Below, piece after piece: positions 1 to 5,661 of a stretch of 7,778 bases of DNA. Under the pieces are notes generated by a model, which saw only the letters and a list, made by a program, of their open reading frames with translations, had not been told where the DNA came from and searched no databases. A program made the position numbers and the translations under genes. Origin of the DNA: an uncultured Planctomycetaceae bacterium (GTDB taxonomy: Bacteria > Planctomycetota > Planctomycetia > Pirellulales > Pirellulaceae); contig CALBSZ010000587.1 in NCBI GenBank assembly GCA_937967665.1, forward strand, positions 1-7,778. The letters run 5' to 3'. Numbering within the stretch: position 1 is the first letter of the stretch; every line of letters begins with the position of its first letter.

Positions 1-1
1 T

Positions 2-202
2 ATTGGCTTGCCTAACGTGGGTAAAAGCACAACGTTTAACGCCCTGACCAAAGCTCAAAATGCGGCAGTTGCCAACTTTCCCTTCTGCCCCATTGAACCG
101 AATAAGGCGGTTGTGCCCGTACCAGATGCGCGTTTAGTTACCCCGGCGCGGCTGCTCGCCGTGCCAGTGGGTTTGGGGGTGCCGCGCGGTCGCGCGCCGT
201 GA
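2..202 (+). pseudogene. ychF: YchF (Obg-like P-loop ATPase/GTPase) N-terminal fragment, truncated
   Basis: YchF is a ribosome-associated P-loop NTPase of the Obg/TRAFAC class, normally about 360 residues. The frame enters at the window edge, so only about the first half-dozen residues are missing, and reads IGLPNVGKSTTFNALTKAQ, which holds the G1/Walker A motif (GLPNVGKS). It continues through NFPFCPIEPN to VVPVPDARL, all classic YchF. Similarity stops at about position 136. The frame then runs through about 22 unrelated residues rich in R, P, A and L to a TGA at 200-202. The G3 and G4 motifs, the coiled coil and the TGS domain are all absent. The normally conserved Thr of FPFCTIEPN is Pro here (CCC for ACC). 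The fragment is therefore non-functional as it stands. Family assignment is very sure. Whether the truncation is biological or an assembly join cannot be decided from the sequence. Confidence 0.85.
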
Positions 203-809
203 GTCGCAGATTGGCAGCCCGCGCGTTCGTGAGCGGTCGAAAGTTCAACTGCCCGGTGATCGAATCGTGCGGCGAGCCGTTGGGAGGTGTTGAAATGGCC
301 ACGGGCTGCCACGGCTGGCCTGGGCCCGACTGGAATTCCACCTTCACGGCCGCGACATCCAGCGCCGGATCCTTCGCCTCGTAGCTGCCGGTCAACACGC
401 CGCTGGCGTCCAGCGCGGCGTTCAATTCCAGCGCCGGCTTCGTCGTGTCGACGACCAGCTTCAGCTGCGGTTGGATCGGACCCGGCGGATGGACCTGGTT
501 GTTCGCATCCACGGTCAAGGGACTGAACCAGAATTCACCATCCTGGCCCACCTGAACTTGAAAATAGGGTTGCGTCGTGGCCTGCTGCGTGTACAGCTGC
601 CAGCGTCTGCCGAGGTCGGTGGAAACATACAGGCGCACGGCGACCGCCTGGCTATCGGCCGAATCCAACTGGTACGGGATCTGGAAGCGGTTTTGCTGGA
701 CATAGACTTTGTCGGACCCGCTATCGGACCCGCTATTCGTATCTTGCTGCGAGTAGGCGGTCGCGGCCGCCCAGCAGCACAGCAACAGGGCCAAAATCTG
801 AACTCGCAT
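138..809 (-). CDS. Secreted protein of unknown function, probably 3'-truncated
   Basis: This encodes 223 residues starting at ATG 809-807, with an AAAGGA Shine-Dalgarno 8 nt upstream. Residues 1-20 form a signal peptide (MRVQILALLLCCWAAATAYS, cleavage before QQ). There is no lipobox, so it is probably exported and soluble. A Ser/Gly/Asp linker (SGSDSGSD, about 26-33) leads into a beta-rich region. One part (VRLYVSTDLGRRWQLY, about 58-73, to GEFWFSPLTVD, about 91-101) resembles sialidase-like or Ig-like folds with 'statistics of a stressed surface' phrasing typical of planctomycete exported proteins. A second part (VVDTTKPALEL, about 119-129, to NLRLTARDRA, about 200-209) looks like an Ig-like repeat. 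Family members known to me by type usually continue after 'RDxAGN'; here the sequence becomes PPNPLARRAAAPG and stops about 2 bp beyond the end of the ychF similarity. I infer that the C-terminus is lost. No enzyme motif is visible. Confidence 0.72.
   Translation of the reverse strand: MRVQILALLLCCWAAATAYSQQDTNSGSDSGSDKVYVQQNRFQIPYQLDSADSQAVAVRLYVSTDLGRRWQLYTQQATTQPYFQVQVGQDGEFWFSPLTVDANNQVHPPGPIQPQLKLVVDTTKPALELNAALDASGVLTGSYEAKDPALDVAAVKVEFQSGPGQPWQPVAISTPPNGSPHDSITGQLNFRPLTNARAANLRLTARDRAAPPNPLARRAAAPG
712..735. repeat. 12-bp tandem duplication inside the secreted protein gene
   Basis: The unit TCGGACCCGCTA occurs twice in perfect tandem (712-723 and 724-735). On the minus strand it encodes Ser-Gly-Ser-Asp twice, in the linker just after the signal peptide. 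The unit is a multiple of three, so frame is kept. It looks like a slippage duplication in a flexible linker. Confidence 0.9.
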
Positions 810-829
810 CCTGTTCGTCCTTTCAGCTA

Positions 830-847
830 TCCCCTTGTTCTAGGGGA
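830..847 (-). other. Leader stem-loop before the minus-strand secreted protein gene
   Basis: TCCCCT (830-835) and AGGGGA (842-847) are perfect 6-bp arms around a 6-nt loop. The structure lies about 20 nt upstream of the start codon at 809, just before the AAAGGA ribosome-binding site. As RNA it would be a leader hairpin that could affect translation. There is no adjacent U-run on the minus-strand reading, so it is not a clear terminator. No promoter could be assigned with confidence between this hairpin and the repeat at 937. Confidence 0.4.
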
Positions 848-936
848 GAGCGACATCGGCTTCGACCTGTGCCGCTTATTTTGGGGCCGTTGGGGGCTCC
901 GTTTGCGATGATGTCTCGATGGACGGCTCAAACTGG

Positions 937-1071
937 CATGCCTAATCCGACAGCGCCCGGGTCCGTCCTCTAAGCTCGAAGCGCTAACGAGTGGGTCATT
1001 TACGTCCGGATACACTTGCTTGCGCTGCGTGCTTGTATTCTTGCGGGCCCCCGCAAGGGCGACGCTGTCCA
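937..1071 (-). repeat. Dispersed MITE/REP-like repeat, copy 1
   Basis: Read on the minus strand, this block matches 6227-6364 along almost its whole length. Shared pieces in order are TGGACAGCG, a hairpin (arms 1040-1046 and 1051-1057, CTTGCGG/CCGCAAG, loop GCCC), an identical 29-bp core (1010-1038, bounded by ATACA and TGTAT), TGACCCACTCG, CGAGCTTA, and GTCGGATTAGGCATG (14 of 15 bases shared). The ends carry a short imperfect terminal inverted repeat: GACAGCGCC at 949-957 and its near-complement GACGCTGTC at 1061-1069. It has no coding capacity. It sits in the gap between two divergently transcribed genes, so termination cannot be its only role. This family of repeats is not one I can name. 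Confidence 0.85.
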
Positions 1072-1400
1072 GTTAGAACCGCTCTGCCAACTGTGTCTCT
1101 GTTTCCTTGGTTTTGGAGCATTTGAGGACTATGGTTCTACCAGGCGGTTGCGATTGGTTTTTCGCTCCCCTGTTCCGTGTAAACCCGTCCCGCTCGGCGC
1201 ACGCCAAGACAAAGGCACGTATAACGAGCCCTTTTCTGTATCGGCTCGAATCCCAAGAAGTCTTCACTTTCATCGAAGTACCCGTGTTTCATTGAAATAC
1301 CCATTTGCAAGGAGACCGTGCACACCTTACAAATGGTGGTTTCACCGGAACTCGCGGGGCCACCCCAAAACCAATCCGTCTTCATAGAAGGCTCACGAAC
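1072..1400. other. Non-coding upstream region of the 716-residue protein gene
   Basis: No credible gene is seen here; short open frames lack coding character. The stretch holds an 11-bp palindrome TTTCATTGAAA (1287-1297), the large dyad at 1301-1336, a small GGTG/CACC hairpin (1335-1346), and finally the Shine-Dalgarno AGAAGG (1386-1391) placed 9 nt before ATG 1401. A clear sigma-70 promoter was not identified. The clustering of symmetric sequences within 120 bp of the start suggests a regulated or structured leader, which is inference only. Confidence 0.5.
1301..1336 (+). promoter_or_regulatory. Imperfect dyad / leader stem-loop upstream of the 716-residue protein gene
   Basis: The left arm CCATTTGCAAGG (1301-1312) and the right arm CCTTACAAATGG (1325-1336) are complementary at 11 of 12 positions around a 12-nt loop that contains the palindrome GTGCAC (1318-1323). 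As DNA it could be an operator for a dimeric repressor; as RNA it would be a stable hairpin about 65 nt before the start codon. An AAGGAG sequence straddles the end of the left arm. No T-run follows on either strand, which argues against an intrinsic terminator. Confidence 0.5.
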
Positions 1401-3551
1401 ATGCTCTTTCGCCGAACCACACCGCTCCTGCTGACACTGCTCATCGCCACCGGCAGCCACGCGGCCGACAACCGTCCCGCGTCGCTGCAGATGGTCCCTG
1501 AAGATGCCTCGTTCTACGTCTCGCTGCTGCGAAACCACGAGCAGTACGAGATCTTCGTTAACAGCAAGGCCTTCAAAAAGATCGCCGAACTGCCCATGGC
1601 CATCATGGGAGTCGCCCAGTTGAAGACCGAGTTCCAGAATGACAGCGATCTGGCTCCGCTTCGAGACTTCCTGGCGGACGAGCAGAACAAGCCGCTCATC
1701 AAGCTGGCTCAGGACGCGTACCGCTCCGAAATCTTTTTCTACGGCGACGACGGCTGGGCCACGTCGATGAGCTTGTTGAATGAGATCAACGTGGAAATGC
1801 AGAAGGTGCAGCGAGAACAATTGGAAGCGCTGCAGCAAGGCAACTTCGATGCGCAGCAAGGATCCAGCAAGGCGATAGCCGACCTGTTTCTCAAGCATCA
1901 GGAAAAACTTCAGGTTCCCGACTTCGTTGTGGGATTTGAACTTTCACAACCGAAACGCAGTGGTCCGGCGTTGGATCGTCTGGAAACGTTATTGAGGGAG
2001 GCGTTGGCCGGCGAACCTGCGATCGCCGAGCGTTTGAAGCGCGCGAAGATCGCCGGGGGCGAATTCCTGTCGTTGGATCTGGACGGCACGCTGATTCCCT
2101 GGGACGAAGTGCTCGCAGACACCGACGAAGCGGAACGGGAGGACCTGAAACGGATGTCGGAAGTCATCAAGAAGCAGACGATGTCTATCAATATCGGCCG
2201 CCTGGGCTCCTACTTTGTGATTTCCGTGGGCAACGACCACAGGCACCTGGAAGCCCTCGGCAAAGGCAAACCGCTCGCCGGTCGCAAGGAACTGGCCGCT
2301 TTGGAAAAACACGCCGATAAGCGGCTGACCTCCATTAGCTACGTCAGCGAAGCGTTGGCCCAAAGTACCGCCTCGCTGGATAACGCGATCGAACAGTACC
2401 AGCAAATGGCAGAAATGTTCCTGGCGTTTGCCGAGCTGGAACCCTCGTTGAGAAAGAAAGTCAGCAAGGACCTCGAAGAACTGGGCGAGGATCTGAAGAA
2501 GTACACGCCGAAGCCGGCGGCGATCGCTTCGTTCGCGTTCCTGACCGATACGGGCTACGAAGGCTATCGATACAACTGGGGCAGCGGCTTCCGCCTCGAT
2601 GGGACTCAGCCCTTGGGGATTCTCCAGCACATCGGCGGAAAACCTGTCGCCTTCGTGGCCGCTCGAGGCAAATCGGATCCGGCCGATTATGAAACCTCTC
2701 GCAAGTGGATCGGTAAGGGCTTCGAATACTGGGAGCGGATTGGAGTACCGATGCTGAGCGCCGACGAGCAGGCCATCTACAGCGAACTCAAGGAAAGACT
2801 GACGCCGCTGGTCAAGCGACTCGACGTGACGAATCAGAAACTCCTGCTGCCGGCCCTGGCGGACGGGCAGGGGGCGGTGGTGATCAACACCAAATTGAAG
2901 GAGAAGCAGTGGCATCCCGCCCTGCCTGCTTCCGAGCGGGATTTGCCGCTTCCCGAAATGGCTATGGTTTACGGCGTCAGCGACGCCGCGAAGTTAAAGA
3001 AAGGGGTCGCGACGTATTTCGAGACGATTCAGGAGATCCTGGATGTCCTGCACGCGGTCATGCCGACGGAAATTCCGCAGGTAAAATTACCCGCGCCGCA
3101 AAGCAAGGAACTCGACAGCGGCACGGTCTACTTTTACACGCTGCCAAAGGAAGCGGGTATCGACAAACGAATCGCGCCGAACGCCGGACTTTCCGACGAC
3201 ACGGCGGTGCTGTCCCTGCTGCCGCGATTCACGAAGAACCTGCTTACCGCCACCACGCCCAAGTTGGACGGACCGCTGGCCGATAGCGATCGACCCTTGG
3301 CCGCCGCCGCGCATGTGAACTTCGCCGGCCTGGTGGATATCGCCGATCCGTGGATCGACTACGCCCTGGACCTGTACTGGATGGGCAACGTCTCGGACGA
3401 AGACGGCGCTGTCGTCTTGAAAGGGATTAAACACCAGGTCCACTTTGTGCTTGATCTGCTGCGCTGCATCGATACGATCGACACCGCCACGTACATGGAA
3501 GGCAAGGCCACGGTGAGCCACTACTCGTGGACCATCAAGGACCTGCCGTGA
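1401..3551 (+). CDS. Large exported protein of unknown function (716 residues)
   Basis: The start chosen is ATG 1401, because it has AGAAGG 9 nt upstream and begins a clean signal peptide, MLFRRTTPLLLTLLIATGSHA (cleavage before ADN, about residue 21). The open frame extends upstream to 1305, but that stretch is not protein-like. After the signal comes VPEDASFYVSLLRNHEQYE (about 32-50), an opening I associate with exported planctomycete proteins of unknown function. The middle is helix-rich and charged, with likely coiled coils at about 130-175 and 324-371. A Tyr/Gly-rich beta segment (GYEGYRYNWGSGFRLDG) follows, and the C-terminus ends SHYSWTIKDLP. There is no second membrane span, no lipobox and no catalytic motif that I can recognise. 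It is probably a periplasmic or surface structural or binding protein. It is well separated from its neighbours, so probably transcribed alone. The reading frame is certain; the function is unknown. Confidence 0.88.
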   Translation: MLFRRTTPLLLTLLIATGSHAADNRPASLQMVPEDASFYVSLLRNHEQYEIFVNSKAFKKIAELPMAIMGVAQLKTEFQNDSDLAPLRDFLADEQNKPLIKLAQDAYRSEIFFYGDDGWATSMSLLNEINVEMQKVQREQLEALQQGNFDAQQGSSKAIADLFLKHQEKLQVPDFVVGFELSQPKRSGPALDRLETLLREALAGEPAIAERLKRAKIAGGEFLSLDLDGTLIPWDEVLADTDEAEREDLKRMSEVIKKQTMSINIGRLGSYFVISVGNDHRHLEALGKGKPLAGRKELAALEKHADKRLTSISYVSEALAQSTASLDNAIEQYQQMAEMFLAFAELEPSLRKKVSKDLEELGEDLKKYTPKPAAIASFAFLTDTGYEGYRYNWGSGFRLDGTQPLGILQHIGGKPVAFVAARGKSDPADYETSRKWIGKGFEYWERIGVPMLSADEQAIYSELKERLTPLVKRLDVTNQKLLLPALADGQGAVVINTKLKEKQWHPALPASERDLPLPEMAMVYGVSDAAKLKKGVATYFETIQEILDVLHAVMPTEIPQVKLPAPQSKELDSGTVYFYTLPKEAGIDKRIAPNAGLSDDTAVLSLLPRFTKNLLTATTPKLDGPLADSDRPLAAAAHVNFAGLVDIADPWIDYALDLYWMGNVSDEDGAVVLKGIKHQVHFVLDLLRCIDTIDTATYMEGKATVSHYSWTIKDLP

Positions 3552-3684
3552 TCACGTTGTCCTGCCAACGCCCAACAGGTGTTTCGGATTCCAGCAACCG
3601 TACGACTGCAATCAGGCCCGGCGCTGTCCAGCTAATTCAGTTGAGTTCTCAGTAGGGGAAGGAAGGACATAAACGCCTATCTAA
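3552..3684. other. Intergenic gap with a weak hairpin and one repeat-end-like motif
   Basis: Directly after the stop codon of the preceding gene there is a short hairpin, CGTTG (3555-3559) and CAACG (3566-3570), without a following T-run, so it is a poor terminator. GGCGCTGTCCAG at 3620-3631 matches the outer end of the dispersed repeat, but no core follows. A purine-rich GGAAGGAAGGA lies near 3657-3667, rather far from the next possible start. Confidence 0.35.
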
Positions 3685-3942
3685 GTGAGGGTGGTCAACG
3701 GCGAAACGTTTCTACCAATGGCGCTGCGGCGACCGAGTTCGTGCTCGCGGCGGCCGGCCGAACGGCTCCGAAACCCGTGGAAACTACCGCATCATCCAGA
3801 AGTCGACATTGGCAACGAAGGCTTCGAGAGCCTGGCAAATCTCAAGCACTTGAAGCATTTGAAGATTGACGTTCAAAGGAGCGTCACGAGAGACGCCCTG
3901 ATGGCACTCAGCGCTATGCAACAACTCGATGCGCTCCTGTAA
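3685..3942 (+). pseudogene. Leucine-rich-repeat protein remnant
   Basis: An 85-codon frame starts at GTG 3685 (or ATG 3718). Its second half reads GNEGFESLANLKHLKHLKID followed by RDALMALSAMQQLDALL, which matches the spacing of planctomycete leucine-rich repeats of the type 'xxGLxxLxxLxxLxxLxL'. That gives about two repeats, ending in a TAA where the next repeat should begin. The first half (about 45 residues, rich in Arg and Pro) does not look like a signal peptide or a repeat. Intact proteins of this kind normally have many repeats. I infer a decayed or deletion-derived remnant; a genuine small protein is possible but less likely, as the ribosome-binding site is about 17 nt from GTG. Confidence 0.4.
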
Positions 3943-3974
3943 GACTTACATGTAGGAAAACAGAACGCCTTTCG

Positions 3975-3996
3975 CTGACCTGTCAGTGCTTTTCCT
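3975..3996 (+). terminator. Weak terminator-like hairpin
   Basis: CTGACCTGTCAG (3975-3986) can fold as a short stem with a 4-nt loop and is followed by TGCTTTTCCTT. The stem is only 4 bp plus a marginal pair and the T-run is broken. It lies about 30 bp after the leucine-rich-repeat remnant. Confidence 0.2.
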
Positions 3997-4201
3997 TGCC
4001 TAAGTCGTCGAGAATCAACTTGTCGACCGAGTTGAATGCTGACATACTAAGGGAGCGTCAGGCATGGATGCGATGTCAATTCTGTGATTGACGCACGCGA
4101 CGAGTATGAACGATTGGCGTCGCTTCAAGGAAGGCGTTAGCCGGATAGCTGTGGGATCTTCCCAGGTGACGCTGTGGCTCGAAGCACACGGATGCTCACC
4201 G

Positions 4202-4231
4202 TGCCTGTCGTTCATGAATAGTGGACAGGCA
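4202..4231 (+). promoter_or_regulatory. Stem-loop in the leader of the DUF6263-like gene
   Basis: TGCCTGTC (4202-4209) and GACAGGCA (4224-4231) form a perfect 8-bp inverted repeat around a 14-nt loop that itself contains the palindrome TTCATGAA (4211-4218). It ends about 27 nt before the ribosome-binding site. A competing hairpin, CACGG/CCGTG, uses 4199-4203 and so overlaps the left arm. The two folds exclude each other in part. A role as operator, attenuator or terminator of upstream transcription is not settled. Confidence 0.4.
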
Positions 4232-4271
4232 TCGTTCGGTCGGGCAAACTGAAAAACAAAGGAGAAAGCTC

Positions 4272-5300
4272 GTGCGCCACTCCATCTCCCGCTGGACCTG
4301 GACTCTCGTTCTCTGCCTGCTCGCCTTTGCCTCAACTGCGGCGGCCGAAAGACCGCCGTTGCGCTGGAGGTTGGAGTCTGGGGATGTCTTTCATGTCGAG
4401 TTGCGGCAGCAAATCAAGAAGGCTAGCGAGTTGAGGACTCGGGTCCTTCAGTCGTTGGGGCAGAATGTCTGGAACGACACGCACGAACTATTGTTCGTGT
4501 TTAAGTGGGAAGTCACCGATACACAGGAGATCCGTAGGGAGGATGGCTTCTACGATACCAGGAGTGAATTGACGCAGACGCTGACACGCGTCGTTTTCAA
4601 GATGAACGTTGGCAACAACATCATCTGGCAGCAATACGACTCGGAAAAGCCCCCTGCCGATAAACGCGACAATTTTTTTGCCAACTTTGGTAATGGCCTT
4701 TTTGACATTCATAAGAAGTGTAAAGAGCACCTTGATCGGCCGCTCAAGTTTTGGCTCTCGCAAAGAGGTCATCTGGAGTACGACAAAACGGCTGTGGACT
4801 GGATTGCAGCGGAGTCCGGAGACTGGTTCGTCAAACCGGAAGCCGTTTCTCATACGGCGGGCGACTTGATGCAAACCCTGCTTCCCGAGATCCCATACGA
4901 CGCCGAAACATCCCAGCGCCAGTCGCCGTGGGAACACCACGTCAAACTAACGAACCTCGGCCAAAGGCTGGAGCAAGGCAAGGCCATTTATACTTACACG
5001 CCTCTGGCTTCGCGCGGGCACAACGTGAAGATTCGCCTCAAAGGGGAGCTTGACAACGATGCCGCGCAGGGCAAAGGAAATCCCCTGTCGCCAGTAGTGA
5101 CCATCGAGGGCTTCCAGTCCACGGGTGAGATTAACTTCGACACCAAACGCGGCAATGTCACCGCGGCAAAGCTAAACCAGTTGGTTATCCAGAACTCGGC
5201 TGGAATTCGCGAAGCATATCAGAAATTGGTACAGGTCACCATTCGACGCGAGCCTGCCTCTGCGCGAAACGATCACCGCGGTGACAGTTCGCGCGAATGA
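4272..5300 (+). CDS. Exported DUF6263-like protein of unknown function (342 residues)
   Basis: The start chosen is GTG 4272, preceded by AAAGGAG with 7 nt spacing and opening a signal peptide (MRHSISRWTWTLVLCLLAFASTAAA, cleavage before ERP at about 25). The in-frame GTG at 4221 lies in the leader stem-loop and would bury the signal. The mature protein begins LRWRLESGDVFHVEL, then alternates beta strands such as LLFVFKWEVTDTQEI, LLPEIPYDAE (about 215) and VTIEGFQSTGEINFDTKRG (about 292-310). This order (LRWKxxxGExxx opening, 'FxWxVxxV', 'LP..P', 'GxGxIxFDxxxG') recalls the DUF6263 family of exported bacterial proteins. The family link is from memory and moderate. No catalytic residues are evident. 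Two abutting palindromes occupy its last codons. It probably forms its own transcription unit. Confidence 0.8.
   Translation: MRHSISRWTWTLVLCLLAFASTAAAERPPLRWRLESGDVFHVELRQQIKKASELRTRVLQSLGQNVWNDTHELLFVFKWEVTDTQEIRREDGFYDTRSELTQTLTRVVFKMNVGNNIIWQQYDSEKPPADKRDNFFANFGNGLFDIHKKCKEHLDRPLKFWLSQRGHLEYDKTAVDWIAAESGDWFVKPEAVSHTAGDLMQTLLPEIPYDAETSQRQSPWEHHVKLTNLGQRLEQGKAIYTYTPLASRGHNVKIRLKGELDNDAAQGKGNPLSPVVTIEGFQSTGEINFDTKRGNVTAAKLNQLVIQNSAGIREAYQKLVQVTIRREPASARNDHRGDSSRE
5262..5294 (+). other. Compound hairpin at the 3' end of the DUF6263-like gene
   Basis: GCGCGAA (5262-5268) pairs with TTCGCGC (5288-5294) and encloses the perfect 12-bp palindrome TCACCGCGGTGA (5273-5284), with ACGA and CAG as an internal loop. 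TTCGCGCGAA (5288-5297) is also a palindrome by itself. The structure finishes a few bases before the TGA stop. No T-run follows, so it is not a classical intrinsic terminator; it may protect the mRNA 3' end, help Rho-dependent termination, or be a DNA-binding site. Confidence 0.4.
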
Positions 5301-5661
5301 CGTTCCCGCCTGGTTTCGAACAATTGGGAAAACCCGTTGCCCGTCCCTGCGGCCGCAGCCATGGTCGCTTGCCTGGAGGTAGTCCCTGGCCAGCGGTACG
5401 TGACTGTCATTGCCAGGTCTGTCAGGATTGCAGCGTCTCAGCAAATCCGACTCGATGGACCAGGTTTCATAGAGCGTCCCGCGAATAGGTGTACTTGGCT
5501 GTTCCGTATGGACAGCGAGTATTGAACGTGTTCGGCCGCGGGTCCATAATACGACAGCTCCGACACATTCGATCCCTCACGCCAACGCCGTAATGGCGTG
5601 TTGCGTGGGTTGTCGTCGTTTCTTCCTGTCCCTAAGACCTATCGTGAAAGTGAGACTTGTC
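5301..5661. other. Intergenic region before the DUF1579 gene
   Basis: There is no gene I can support. Two overlapping short open frames of about 62 residues (5297-5488 and 5337-5525) lack ribosome-binding sites and recognisable composition. The region holds a distant CCTGGC/GCCAGG inverted repeat (near 5384-5420), one isolated TGGACAGCG (5509-5517), the promoter candidate at 5522, and a small leader hairpin ACGCC/GGCGT (5585-5599). Confidence 0.4.
5522..5550 (+). promoter_or_regulatory. Candidate sigma-70-type promoter for the DUF1579 gene
   Basis: TTGAAC (5522-5527) and CATAAT (5545-5550) are separated by exactly 17 bp, with 4 of 6 and 5 of 6 matches to the TTGACA and TATAAT consensus. Transcription would start near 5557 and give a leader of about 105 nt before ATG 5662. 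Planctomycete promoters are poorly characterised, so this is a pattern match only. Confidence 0.45.

Larger units (their letters stand above)
3943..4271. other. Non-coding region before the DUF6263-like gene
   Basis: No convincing gene is seen on either strand. The stretch contains the weak terminator-like hairpin at 3975, a CTGAC/GTCAG pair near 4042-4062, the hairpin CACGG/CCGTG (4187-4191 and 4199-4203), the stronger stem-loop at 4202-4231, and the Shine-Dalgarno AAAGGAG (4258-4264). Confidence 0.4.

Noticed and set aside
1305..1400. Upstream extension of the 716-residue protein to 1305
   Set aside because: It would start inside the dyad structure and place 32 polar residues before an otherwise perfect signal peptide; ATG 1401 has a proper ribosome-binding site.
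1305..1440. Possible short leader peptide from GTG 1319 after AAGGAG
   Set aside because: The spacing between AAGGAG (1309-1314) and GTG is too short, and the translation shows no regulatory codon run.
1989..2915. Long minus-strand open frame (308 codons) inside the 716-residue protein gene
   Set aside because: It is antisense to a frame with signal peptide, ribosome-binding site and good protein character. Its own translation has no recognisable domain and is explained by GC-rich codon positions. The same applies to 1137-1898 and 3087-3521.
4015..4335. 106-codon minus-strand frame before the DUF6263-like gene
   Set aside because: It has no signal, domain or ribosome-binding site, and it overlaps the real gene's start and signal peptide on the other strand.
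5297..5488. 63-codon frame overlapping the DUF6263-like stop codon by ATGA, with several Cys residues
   Set aside because: The ATGA overlap hints at translational coupling, but there is no ribosome-binding site, the Cys spacing fits no zinc motif I know, and a competing frame covers the same DNA.
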